From Undaria pinnatifida (Eukaryota > Sar > Phaeophyceae > Laminariales > Alariaceae), in NCBI GenBank assembly GCA_012845835.1, contig JABAKD010000030.1, positions 8,655,805 through 8,719,804 on the forward strand: 64,000 bases of DNA, read 5' to 3'. The notes below the pieces were generated by a model that did not search any database, had not been told where the DNA came from, and saw nothing but the letters and a program-made list of their open reading frames with translations. The number at the start of each line of letters is the position of its first letter. Position 1 is the first letter of the stretch. Both the position numbers and the translations under genes were made by a program. Of the stretch, positions 24,099 through 32,115 are shown piece after piece.

Positions 24099-27000
24099 GC
24101 TGCTGTTCTAAGGGGTTTATTCGCTGCCCGGGTGTATTGCTGGTGCGGTTGGTTGCTGTGGTTGTTGTACGTGTTATTGCTGCTGCTTGTAGACGTGTTC
24201 CCGTGCAGAATTGCCAAAATTGCCGTTCCTGCCTTGCCTTGACGTGAGTGCCGGAGGCCCACGGCGCCTCGCCCTTAGCCAAAGCTAGAAATGAACCCTG
24301 CGGGGTCGAGTTGTGGTCGGTTGTGAAAACCTCCATCGGACGCCCTCAAACTGAGTGAAAGGCTCGAGGAGACAGATAGAACAGAAAAACAGACATACAG
24401 CATAGGGAGAAACAGGACAGACAGGATGGAGATAAATGACAGACAAGAGCCCTAACAACAGAGCTCCCCTTTGGCGAATGTTGGCCAATGCTGGCCCGAC
24501 CTACCTGCCGGTGCACGCACAAAGACTCATTGCTTACTCGCTCTCCCTCCCCCGCTCTCCTGCCCCCGCGTCGTTTCCCCCCCTCTATTTCTTCGCCGCT
24601 CTGCCCTCGGCATCGCACGGCATGGCCATCGCACGGCATGGCATGGACCGGCAATCGTTGCTATCGTGACGGTTGTCGTTTTGTTCCGGGCAAAAGGTGG
24701 TGATCGTCCCTGGGTACGGGCTGGCGGTGGCCGGCGCCCAGTACGCGATCGCGGAGGCGGTAAAGACCCTTTCCAAGCACGGAGTCAAGGTGCGTCTATC
24801 CCGATCAATAGCACGATGACGGTCACGATGACCATCTCGATCAACATGACGAGATTTATAGCACGAACACAATCACGGTCAAGATGTGTTCAACTCGCCT
24901 AACAGCCCACCAGTTTATTATTATATTTCTCGTGTTTTGACGACCGGCGAAGGGGGGCGGAGATTGGAGGGGCGGGGGGGAGGGGGTACAGCGTTCAGCG
25001 TTGTTGTAATGGAGGAGAGTAGGGGCGCTGGACGTTACGTGCGTACGGTTGCAACAGGGGTTGTACTATCTGCATGTTGTGTGGGGTTTTCGAGGCGTGT
25101 TCGTAGCGCGAGGATTGGTAGTCGTCTGCTTAATTTTTTGTTAACATGGTACTTTGCGCAACTTGATGTGCTCTTTTTACCAATACCCCTCGTGTGTGTC
25201 GTGCCAGTTTTGTGTCTTGGCGAACATGCACGCGAGGGGGGGGTTGGGGCAGGGGTGAAGACAACATAGTGATTGATCTGGATTGAAGGAGCGTCTTCCG
25301 GGTTTGAAAGGTCTGGCTGGTTGTGTCGGTGTACCGCCTTGTTTGCCTGTCGCATGATTGCACAGCTCCCCTCCCTGTGTCGGTTGCTTGCAATCTGATC
25401 CGGGTCTCGTGTCGGGCTGCTTGGTTTCTGCTTCGTTTCTTCTCAGGTTAAGTTTGCGGTGCACCCCGTCGCGGGTAGGATGCCGGGACAGCTCAACGTT
25501 CTGCTGGCGGAGGCAGGCGTGCCGTACGATATCGTACACGAGATGGAGGTGACGCCCCCCCGCGTCCTGTTGTTGTTTGTTGTTCGTGTTGGTGGTGGCG
25601 GTGGTAATGCTGTTGGTGGTGATGATAGTGGTGGATGCTGTTGTTGCTGGTGGTGGTGGTGGTGGTGTTGGTTGTTGCTTTTGTAGCTCTTGCTAATCGT
25701 GGAGGTGGTGGATGTGTTGGTGTTGTTGTATTGTTGGTGTTGTGTTGTTTTGTTGTGTTGTGTTTTGGTGTTGTTGTGATTATTGCGGTTGTTGGTGATG
25801 TTGGTGATGTTGGTGTTGCTGTAGTTGCTGTAGTTGGCGTGGTTGCTTCAGTTGATAACTCGAGCGGTGTGCTGTATTTGCTGGGCTATGCAGGGCAGCG
25901 CAGTACAGCGCGAGTTATTGGGGCTAACTGTGTCCGGTGTTCTGTGTACAGTATCCCCCTCCTAACAACGCACACAAACATTCTCAGCCCCCCCCTCCTC
26001 TTGACGCGGACGCAATCATGTGCAGGACATCAACGAGGAGATGAGCACCGCTGACGTATGCCTCGTGGTCGGCGCCAACGACACCATCAACAGCGCCGCC
26101 GAGGACGACCCCAACAGCTCCATCGCCGGCATGCCCGTTATTCGGGTGAGCGTCGGTCTAGGCCATTCCTTCAAGTAGACCATTACAGTGGGGTTCCCCG
26201 TTTAAGAGCACCCATGATAAGAGAAAACGGACTTAGGAGCAGTCAGATATGTTTGTCACGCCTTGCGACGCCTATGTGATCACCTACCTGGTGTATGATG
26301 GTAACGCCTTTACGAAAATGTAGATTATGCCCAATCTGAGATAAGAGCGGTTCGGAGATTTAAGAGTGGTAACACTCACTTGTTCCGAGGGGCTCTTAAA
26401 ATCGTGTTTCCCCGCTGTAAAACCCTTTTGAGAGGTGAGAGGGGAGGGAAAATGTCGAAAGGAACTGACGATTAAACCAAAACACCACAAGAGAGGGGGG
26501 AAAATGTCGAAAGAAACTGACGATTAGACCAAAATTGGCAACACGGAAAAGCCCGGGCTGCCGGGCAGAGGGCGTATCGCAGGTGGGAAGCGCAACCGGA
26601 CTTGCGGTACGACAAAAGGAAGGACCTTTTGGCCACAACTTGTTCCGAATCACGGGTGCTCCTTGATCCAAAATCGTCGGAATGTCATATTCTTGTTTTG
26701 CAATGTTTAAACTTTTTGAAGAAATTCATGGGGTAGCCCCAGCCTCGATCTAAATCCCCACCGTATTTCGCCCTCCCTGGGCAGTGGCGGCTGGCGCGAG
26801 CGCGTTGTTGTTGGTCTGGACGCTTTGCTGTCGACATTCAGCGTGGTGTCAGAACGATTTGCCGCGATGGTGGTAGCCAGGCCCTAGCCTTTAAGGCACG
26901 CCTTAAATATGCCTTAGCGCCCTTTCCCCAAAAACGTTGCTTTAAGGGCTATTTGGAGCCTTAAAACTTGCCTTAAAGTCGTGTATTGTGTCCAAACGCA

Positions 27001-29615
27001 ACGCCGTTAGACCGGAAACCCCTAAAACAGGGGATAGAGTAGACATTTTAGGCATTTCGTGAATAACCTTCTCTCCCTATGGCGCAAAATCACATTTCAA
27101 GTACATCGCCCTTGTCCGCTGCTTTTGGGAATTACCACCGAAACGCGTATTGGTTGAACACGATGCTCAATGATCACCGTGAATAAAACACTTGGTCCTG
27201 AAAAAAAAAACACTTTCATGCCGAGTAATTTCCTCCCCAAAACGTGGGAGCACGAGCCTTAAAACATGCCTTATATCTTATTACGGGCCTAAATGCGTGC
27301 CCTAATTAACCATACTCCTTAACCACATCTGAGGCGTGCCTTAAAGGCTAGGGCCTAGTGACAGCATAGGGACCGACGTGCGATGGTGTAACCTATTGAC
27401 GCACATGAACAGTTAGTTGATTAAAACGGCGTAACAAGTGGGAGAAGAACGTTGATTGGACGTGTACGATGTTGATGAATAAGTGCCATGTGTTCTTTCG
27501 TACTCTTATTTTGTTTCCTCCTTGCAAGTCGTTTGGTGTGCTGTCTTGCACGTATATGTCCAGCCCTCGTATTCATTGCGGTTGGCATTGCATGGCCCAA
27601 TCACCTTGCTGTAGTTGCAATATGTAACTCTGTCGTGTAGGTTGTGACGACACAGCTCGTGTCTCTTAAGAGCAGGCATCGGCATGGGCACTGGGTGTGC
27701 TCGCTGTAGACGGGTGGAAGTATCAGTTTAATATGAACACACACATTTTCTTATTTCAGTCACATTTTCAGGCTGAATTTCTGGTGAGGTTTTCTTTTGA
27801 GCAAGTGATGTAAACTTTTTGGGACTTTTTCCGGGATTGCTCGCCGACCTCAGCGAACAGGACCGCGGGACCTCTCAGATGGCGGCGGGTGACCCGTGCG
27901 GAGGCACCGCCTCGAACGCGTGGCTGTCACGGTCCTGAGGCGGAAGTTGTCAGCCGCAGTAAAACAAAAAAAAAACGATTTCAAATAGAACCGCTTTCAA
28001 AAAAGGATCGCCGTCTGAGGAATAGCTAAAACAGAAACTAGTCTATACCTGATGTAGCGTTCCACAAGTGAAGAGCCCCTGAAAACAAAATTGCTCACCC
28101 TTACTGTAGCATGTGTCAACGGAACGAGATGTACGACACACGCGCACAGCATTGCGGTGCTTTCGGCTGTTGCACACCTGTTTCTAGAAGAGTTCGATCA
28201 AAACCGCACTCTCGTCGTTTTCTCGTGGTCGCTAGACCGCGGTCCTGAAAGGGCTTGTGCGATATCGTTACGGGACTGCTAGTTTTTGCTTTGGTAAATA
28301 CAATTGCTTCAGTGAGGGTGTGCCTTTGTACCAGTATGTGTTCCTTGTTTCTCTGGCTTTGGTTAATTCTGAGTTGCGTCATTGGCTTGCTTGCTCGCCC
28401 TGTGTCCTGTTGTGGTTTCGATGCTACGGTAAAACGGCGGCGGTGGTAGTCGGTGTTAGTCCGGTAGGGGTGATAGCAGTAGCAGCAGTAGTAGTGTAAT
28501 AGTGATATAGTGGTATAGTAGTGGTGGCAGTGGAGATAATCTTAATAGTAGTAGTAGTAGATGCTATGCTTAGCTTAGCTATACTCTGCTGTACGGCGCT
28601 GTGCTGTACGGTGCTGTTCTTACCTGTGCGGTAGAAGTAGAAGTAGTATTAATGGTAGGTGCCTTGCTTGGCTGTGCTGTGCTGTGCTGTGCTGGACGGT
28701 GCTGTGCTTGACTGCTGGGATGCACGGTGACGTGCTGTGGTAAGCTGTGCTGTGCTGCGCTGTGCTTAACTGTGCTGTGCACGCGGCGTGTCGGCACGCT
28801 TGCTTGTTCGTGCCGTTGTGTCGGCAATTATCGCTTTTTTGTCGCGGCAGGTGTGGGAGGCGAAGCGCGTGGTGGTCATGAAGCGTACCCTGGCCACCGG
28901 GTACGCCGGCGTCGACAACCCCGTCTTCTTCAAGCCCAACACAGGTAGCTTTTACAGACGTATTTTGATACAGTATAGGGCTCCCTCGGTAGTGCCCGTG
29001 TGTGCCAGCCCCAAAAAACGGCACTGCTGCGGCAGCCGGCGATACTCCGCACACTGCCACTATACTTTATCGGTGCTACTGCGGCAACCGGCACTACTCA
29101 ACCGGCACTATTGAAGGACCCCTAGCATGACCCTTTTGGGGCCCATATAACGCTGTCGTGGGTCCGTTTAAAGCTGTCTGTCCCCAATGGTGTGTGCTGT
29201 CGGTGATGTTATCGTACAAAAACGAAACATACTGTTTGCCTTGTCCCAGGAGGCGTTTATCATAATGTTTTTAGCATGACTTTTTTGGAGGAATTGCATG
29301 CACTGTTTTCTGTAAACCCCGCCATTCTTTCCCCCGCCCCGCCTCCTCCCTTTTCATGTATTGTTTTAATGAAAGCACTACCGTTCCCTCCTTCCTCCCG
29401 CTTCTCTTCTTCCCCCTCCCCGTTCTCCCCTCCCCCGCTCTCTCCATGACACCTCGCGGCATATGGGTCGCTGTGGTTCCTAACTACTGCTTTCCAACGC
29501 CGCGTCGACATTTTTTGTTGCCCATCCCGACTTTCCAGACATGCTACTGGGAGACGCAAAGTCAACGATAGAGTCCCTGCTCGCCGACGTAAAGGCGCAC
29601 TACGTGCACAAGTAG
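5659..29615 (+). CDS. NNT: Mitochondrial proton-translocating NAD(P) transhydrogenase, 23 exons
   Basis: This inner-membrane enzyme passes hydride between NADH and NADP+ coupled to proton flow, supplying mitochondrial NADPH. Exons: 5659-5910, 7377-7580, 8264-8452, 9300-9425, 10321-10470, 10914-11069, 11634-11723, 12811-12944, 15282-15420, 16921-17085, 17790-17975, 18357-18494, 19304-19507, 20150-20371, 21016-21132, 21644-21736, 22931-23065, 23895-24038, 24697-24789, 25447-25548, 26026-26145, 28851-28944, 29539-29615. All junctions are GT-AG and stay in frame, giving about 1109 residues, close to the animal enzyme. Domain I (NAD-binding), the membrane domain II and domain III (NADP-binding) lie in one chain, as in animal NNT, rather than split as in bacterial PntA/PntB. 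ATG at 5659 was chosen because it opens a transit-peptide-like exon that joins exon 2 in phase. Splice sites were read by eye; exons 1 and 16 have the least certain borders. Confidence 0.96.
6900..6985. repeat. Copy of an ~80-bp dispersed repeat, shared with 32035-32115
   Basis: A run beginning with an A/T-rich aaaaatatttt block followed by gtcagc, tgtgagtt and ending tgcaagctgcgt also occurs, with scattered changes, at 32035-32115 in the same orientation. A similar start (gccagctgtgagtcgatcgac) closes the window at 63980-64000. One copy sits in NNT intron 1. The family is unknown. Confidence 0.5.
7377..15420 (+). CDS. NNT: NNT exons 2-9: domain I, NAD(H)-binding
   Basis: Residues about 85-480 form the PntA-like domain that faces the matrix. 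Exon 2 carries IGVPKE and the VEAGAGE block. Exon 4 has [17 protein letters not shown]. Exon 5 carries the dinucleotide-binding glycine motif [14 protein letters not shown]. Exon 6 has [11 protein letters not shown] and the TALIPGR loop. Exon 7 has [13 protein letters not shown]. Exon 8 has [16 protein letters not shown]. The exon 8/9 junction is the only phase-2 intron in the gene. Exon 9 ends in a Pro-Ala-Lys linker before the membrane domain. Introns between these exons run to 2.3 kb (12945-15281) and carry most of the repeats listed below. Confidence 0.95.
8075..8190 (+). repeat. Dispersed intronic repeat, copy A (truncated)
   Basis: The core reads gcctggtcggtgaaaac, then cgacgtgctccgtcccag, then a gcaagggtctatggt block. 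The same order occurs at 13987-14200 (+) and inverted at 15896-16081. It lies in NNT intron 2, just upstream of exon 3. This copy lacks the left part seen in the other two. Confidence 0.6.
8465..8672 (+). repeat. GTT/GGT-rich low-complexity tract
   Basis: Irregular tandem GTT, GGT and TGT triplets fill most of NNT intron 3 just after the donor site. Long frames across it on both strands encode only Val/Leu or Asn/Thr runs and are artefacts. Similar tracts follow the donors at 20390-20800 and 25560-25850. Confidence 0.85.
9693..9995 (+). repeat. Four-copy tandem repeat of ~73-85 bp
   Basis: Units starting near 9693, 9763, 9836 and 9921 share a gggtacag...accttttttgg start, a middle aatattt block and a ggctcctcaattagac end. 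Spacing is about 70-85 bp and copies have drifted. It lies in NNT intron 4. The related motif ctcctgaagcgaggac appears at 10130, and similar blocks occur near 15640-15840 and 23080-23220, so the family is dispersed through these introns. Confidence 0.7.
11070..11475 (+). repeat. GGGT/GGTT-rich tract, G-quadruplex-prone
   Basis: About 400 bp of near-continuous GGGT, GGTT and GGTGG units start at the donor of NNT exon 6. Runs of three G recur every four bases on the coding strand, so the intron RNA could form quadruplexes. The 282-codon Thr/His/Pro frame on the opposite strand is a by-product. A shorter similar tract lies at 6747-6830. Confidence 0.85.
13679..15135 (+). mobile_element. LINE-like remnant bounded by ~175-bp direct repeats
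   Basis: 13679-13855 and 14950-15135 are direct repeats: both start aggaaggag(a/g)taagataagc, share gcgcccaaatgtt and ggtgtctccattaggagta, and end at a C-rich run. Just before the second copy, 14675-14893 encodes a peptide with the Cys/His pattern [17 protein letters not shown] followed by ELYKEER, like the C-terminal zinc motif of non-LTR retrotransposon ORF2 proteins. The simplest reading is a 3' fragment of a LINE plus its 3' UTR, next to an older 3' UTR copy. No reverse transcriptase core is present. Confidence 0.5.
13987..14215 (+). repeat. Dispersed intronic repeat, copy B
   Basis: It begins aaggtgccggagtccgcc, like the inverse of the sequence ending at 16081, continues through the gcctggtcggtgaaaa core and the gcgagggtctacggtcat block, and ends at a C run. 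It lies between the two LINE-like direct repeats, so it may have inserted into that element or be part of it. Confidence 0.6.
15896..16081 (-). repeat. Dispersed intronic repeat, copy C (inverted)
   Basis: Read on the minus strand this stretch starts aaggtgccgaagtccgtc, carries gcctggttggtgaaaacccg and the gcgagggtctatggtcat block, and matches copies A and B. It lies in NNT intron 9 in the opposite orientation, which argues for transposition rather than tandem duplication. Confidence 0.6.
16921..23065 (+). CDS. NNT: NNT exons 10-17: membrane domain II, proton channel
   Basis: Residues about 481-900 encode the hydrophobic domain. Exon 10 opens the first membrane helices ([14 protein letters not shown]). 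Exon 11 has the invariant [20 protein letters not shown] block. Exon 12 has the cytosol/matrix loop [14 protein letters not shown]. Exon 13 covers the helix with [14 protein letters not shown]. Exon 14 contains [20 protein letters not shown], including the histidine region linked to proton transfer in this family. Exon 16 ends IGGADMPV and exon 17 has [17 protein letters not shown], the hallmark that leads into domain III. Together they make the four PntA-type plus nine PntB-type helices expected of the fused enzyme. The helix count comes from the family, not from a calculation. Confidence 0.95.
17501..17545 (+). repeat. Echo of the NNT exon 11 acceptor and 5' end
   Basis: acaggtgctgcaaggtatga followed by ctcactcc copies the real acceptor and exon start at 17787-17820 (acaggtggtgaagggcgtga, ctcactcc). 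The stretch lies about 285 bp upstream, is in the same orientation, and translates to VLQGMTHS against VVKGVTHS. The reading frame closes soon after, so it is not a usable exon. Confidence 0.6.
18164..18222 (+). repeat. (TTGGC)n microsatellite
   Basis: About eleven nearly perfect TTGGC units in NNT intron 11. Confidence 0.9.
18818..19235 (+). repeat. Tandem echoes of the NNT exon 13 acceptor and 5' end
   Basis: Three degenerate copies precede the real exon 13 (19304). One at about 18987-19110 carries tgtccgacgtgtgttctctg, then cacag followed by codons for [13 protein letters not shown], against [13 protein letters not shown] in the gene. An older copy spans 18830-18925 (catggcgtatgtggtgtgcc). 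A third, at about 19195-19255, keeps only the pre-acceptor part. The two fuller copies also share downstream sequence (gatctgtrtgatayggctct), showing that the unit is about 170 bp long. Confidence 0.75.
19536..19600 (+). repeat. Echo of the NNT exon 13 3' end and donor
   Basis: Shortly after exon 13, ggacgctgatgggcatcggc, then a gaggctata block and a caggttcgtatat donor repeat the last 40 bases of exon 13 and the start of its intron. The copy even has its own T-rich acceptor-like ttttattttag. In frame it would give an early stop, so inclusion would disrupt the protein. Confidence 0.75.
20400..20810 (+). repeat. GTGCTG/GGTGTT-rich low-complexity tract
   Basis: Irregular GGTGTTGGTGCTG units fill most of NNT intron 14 right after the donor. 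No coding potential apart from Val/Leu runs. Confidence 0.85.
21229..21330 (+). repeat. (CTG/TTG)n trinucleotide repeat
   Basis: About thirty CTG or TTG triplets in NNT intron 15, followed by a CT-rich and poly-C stretch before exon 16. Long Leu frames across it are artefacts. Confidence 0.9.
21937..22325. mobile_element. Possible degenerate MITE
   Basis: ccccttttaccactgccac at about 21940 is partly mirrored by the inverse of ccaatagtggtaaaatggag at about 22303-22322. The body has repeated gccgcctta motifs. The arms match only partly and no target-site duplication was seen. It lies in NNT intron 16. Confidence 0.3.
22724..22945 (+). repeat. Tandem echoes of the NNT exon 17 acceptor
   Basis: Three units of about 80 bp end in gtgctgcacaacaaccggtg (22756), gtgctgtacaaacaacaggc (22838) and the real gtgctcacaacag acceptor (22916-22930). 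In the second, gcgatcatcg follows where the exon has gtgatcaccg. All are in the same orientation. The unit starts near a ttatcgyctttaat/tattgtctcctaa block. Confidence 0.65.
23895..29615 (+). CDS. NNT: NNT exons 18-23: domain III, NADP(H)-binding, and stop
   Basis: Residues about 901-1109 form the NADP-binding domain. Exon 19 carries the nucleotide motif [18 protein letters not shown]. Exon 20 has [20 protein letters not shown]. Exon 21 has [18 protein letters not shown]. Exon 22 has [20 protein letters not shown] and ends in phase 1. The short last exon supplies [16 protein letters not shown] and a TAG at 29613-29615. The 2.7-kb intron 26146-28850 contains two MITEs. A GAT microsatellite begins a few bases after the stop codon. 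Confidence 0.95.
24060..24108 (+). repeat. (TTG)n microsatellite
   Basis: About fifteen TTG units at the start of NNT intron 18. Confidence 0.9.
25560..25850 (+). repeat. GGT/GTT-rich low-complexity tract
   Basis: Degenerate GGTGGT and GTTGTT repeats right after the donor of NNT exon 20, of the same kind as those at 8465 and 20400. Confidence 0.85.
26186..26417. mobile_element. pogo/mariner-type MITE, 232 bp, TA target site
   Basis: The ends are CAGTGGGGTTCCCC...TTTAAGAGCACCC at the left and the inverse of CAGCGGGGAAAC...TTTTAAGAGCCCC at the right, about 30 bp each with a few changes. Both ends are flanked by TA (26184-26185 and 26418-26419). A CAG start, TA duplication and short non-coding body fit a non-autonomous Tc1/mariner (pogo-like) element. 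It lies in NNT intron 21, where it would be spliced out. Confidence 0.75.
26431..26540 (+). repeat. Two-copy ~55-bp tandem repeat
   Basis: gagagg...gggaaaatgtcgaaaggaac followed by tgacgattaaaccaaaa occurs twice in a row, starting at about 26431 and 26490, with small changes. It lies just outside the pogo-type MITE. Confidence 0.8.
26878..27357. mobile_element. hAT-type MITE, 480 bp, 8-bp target site
   Basis: The left end CAGGCCCTAGCCTTTAAGGC and the inverted right end TAGGCCCTAGCCTTTAAGGC match over about 26 bp. Flanks gtggtagc (26870-26877) and gtgacagc (27358-27365) agree at six of eight bases, as an aged 8-bp duplication would. Many CCTTAAA/TTTAAGG motifs lie just inside the ends, like the subterminal repeats of hAT elements. 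There is no transposase frame. It lies in NNT intron 21. Confidence 0.75.
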
Positions 29616-29689
29616 AGCGATGACGATGATGATGATGATGATGATTACGGTGGTGTTGATACGTTAGCTCGTTTCCCTGAAGTCTAGTC

Positions 29690-30250
29690 CCTGATCCCAA
29701 AAGAATGGGGCGGGGCAGGGGTATGTAGGAAGCGGACGAGGAGATTATCCCGACGGGGAGATTATCCCGCCGCATCGGCCACGGTTGCCGTGGTGTTGAA
29801 AAAAGGCACGCATGTGGCGGTGCATGTTCCGCACGGCGATCGCAGTGTTCCGAAAAAAAATGCGTGTGTGTTAAAGGGAGAACACTAAGAGTGTCATCTG
29901 GTACCTGCGAGGCGTGCCAGCGGCCGCGGTTTTTAAGATGGGTGGGGCGGGGCGGGGTATGTAGGAAGTGGACGGGGAAATGATCCCACCCCGGTGGCCA
30001 CCGCGGCTGCGATTTTCCAAAGACGTGGATGGCGGTGCGTATAGGTACTGTTGAGAGCTATGGCGGCCGTGGTTTCCCCCCAAACTTGGATGGGGGTGCG
30101 TGTATTTTTCTTAGGAGCGAACTAATAGTGTCTTCGGGTGCGCATGAGGCGTGCGGGCGTGCGGGCGGTCGCGGTTGTCCAAAACATGGATTGCGGTGCG
30201 TGTTTTTTTCTTAGGAGCGCGCTGTTAATGATTGTGTCATCTGGAACGTG
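29690..30250 (+). repeat. Degenerate tandem repeats with ggcggtgcgt motif
   Basis: Units combine a gtgtcatctgg start, a (c/g)ggccgcggtt block, a tggatggcggtgcgt block and a tttcttaggagcg end. The last two units, 30060-30130 and 30165-30235, are the best preserved. The first part is GGGGCGGGG-rich. Confidence 0.6.
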
Positions 30251-30869
30251 TGGTAGGTATGCCCTGTGGATTTTGCAGTGTCAACCGTCCCAAGGTTAAC
30301 CCGCGCGTGGTGCCTGCCAGTCACCCCGAAGCGTCGCCGTCAACCCTCCTTTTTATTTTGATTGTTTTTACTTAGGCGTGGCTCCCGGTATGTCACGCGC
30401 CACTGCCTTTTGTTTGCTGTTGTGCTCTCTAGCGAGAGCCTCGAAATTACGGAGGGTTTGCACGCCGGGGGGGCGCGTAACATGATATGGGGGAGGGGGG
30501 GCGGACGGGAGGGGGGACGGGGGGGGGATACAGAAGCTGCCGGCCTCTGGGTAACTGTACCTAGCTGAGGGCGCGTTGCCGTTGGACAGCGACGTTCTCT
30601 GTTTGTTTTTTGGTGGTGGTCCTGGGGGGGGGGCGCTGGGTGGGGGTCGCAGGGAAGGAGGGAAGGGTACTGATTTCAACGATGTGTTTTTGCGTGGTTG
30701 TTTTTGGAGGGTGTGAGAGGGGGGCCGGGGTGGAGAGGGGGCACGAGCGGGGGAGGGAGGGGGAAGGGGGGAGAGGGGGGGGGCTCGACCGGCACAGAAA
30801 CGTTTTGGATGGTTGTCCTTCGACTACTTTGGCCGGTTTGGAAGAAAAAAGGGAGGGAGCCCCCCCCAG

Positions 30870-32013
30870 GTCGAGCGTTGGTATGGACAGCGCTGGTTCG
30901 GTCAGCTGGTAATTCCCCCAGGTAGCTTAGTAGATGCCGTAGGTCGGTCTATCTACACTACCTGTGATCGCTCGGCTTGCCAAAGGGCGATTACGGTCGG
31001 TTTTTATATTGGCTGATTCGTTTGTCTAGGCTTTTAGATCGATTGTAGTTTTTTCGTTATTTCGCTTTTTTCCCGTTTCTTCAAGCCCCCTTTTTGACTT
31101 GTGTTTGTCTGGGGCGACGTGATGGCAGGCCGCTCCGCTATGGTTGTTGTCGGAGATGGCCGAGCTGTTCGCTGTGGTTGGTATTATATCGGTACAGAGG
31201 GGGTGGGGTTCAACATGCACAGTATTACGTTTGTTTAGGAGTTATCAATGCGTCCATTCACGCATTCATTCTGCGGCAGAGAAAAAAAAACTTCCAAAGA
31301 TAAGACGTCGAGAGGACTTGGAGACCCAAGTGCGGGCGGGACTTCACGGTGAAAGCGAGCAAGCTAATCGATACTATTAAAGCGATTATCAAATACCCTC
31401 GTGTGCGCTACTTCGAGGAGTCATCATAGCTATAGGGGCACGTCAATTTTGGCGTGTTCCTTGCGAAGTTTTTTTTACGTGTTTACCACGCGGCACGTGG
31501 CGGGTGGTAATGTGGCGTACTCTACTAAGAGGTGTATCGACATTTATGGATATGTACTCTTTGTTTCATCTGTTCAGTCCGACTGATGGCGTGGAAGAAG
31601 CGACCAGTTACAGTTCTTGTTCTGGGAAAGTTCTACAAATCTGTCCCTGACAAGACAGTCAAACATATGTCGACTTTCCTTTATAACTACGGTCGGTGTC
31701 GTGTTCGCTAGTGGGGTGGTTTTGCGAGTCGCAGAACTCGTTTGTTTAGCTTTCGTTTCTGGTCACTGGCGGAGCTTTAGATTGTTACTGCAGCACAGCG
31801 GCGGCGGCGGCAGCAGCAGCAGCAGCAGCAACAACACTAGGCGGCCCTCGCGGTGGGCGACTCGTGGAACGTCAATTTTTAGCAGGGCCACAAGAACTAA
31901 TGCGTGCTCGCTTTTCGTTGACAGTGAATGGTAATCTGTGCTTCTTCTCACCGGAGGCTGCGCTTGCCTTCTCCGAGAAGCAGCGCACGCGTGTGGCCAA
32001 TATCCTGGAGTGA
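30870..32013 (+). CDS. Candidate exons of an unidentified gene
   Basis: Three stretches look coding. 30870-30910 lies between a ccccag acceptor and a gtaatt donor and reads VERWYGQRWFGQL. About 31306-31427 reads ...PKCGRDFTVKASKLIDTIK and further basic and hydrophobic residues. 31932-32013 follows gttgacag and reads NGNLCFFSPEAALAFSEKQR before a TGA. A donor inside the middle stretch (ccctcgtgtg) would join the third one in phase 1. No homologue was recognised and the order is a guess. Confidence 0.22.
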
Positions 32014-32034
32014 CGCCCCTGTGTGTGCGCCATT

Positions 32035-32115
32035 TTCTAAAAAATATATCTAAAAACGTCAGCTAGCTGTGAGTTTGACAAATTTAGAGTCGATACTCAT
32101 GTTTGCAAGCTGCGT
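32035..32115. repeat. Second copy of the ~80-bp dispersed repeat
   Basis: It matches 6900-6985 in the same orientation, from the A/T-rich block to tgcaagctgcgt. It follows directly after the candidate stop at 32013. Confidence 0.5.
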
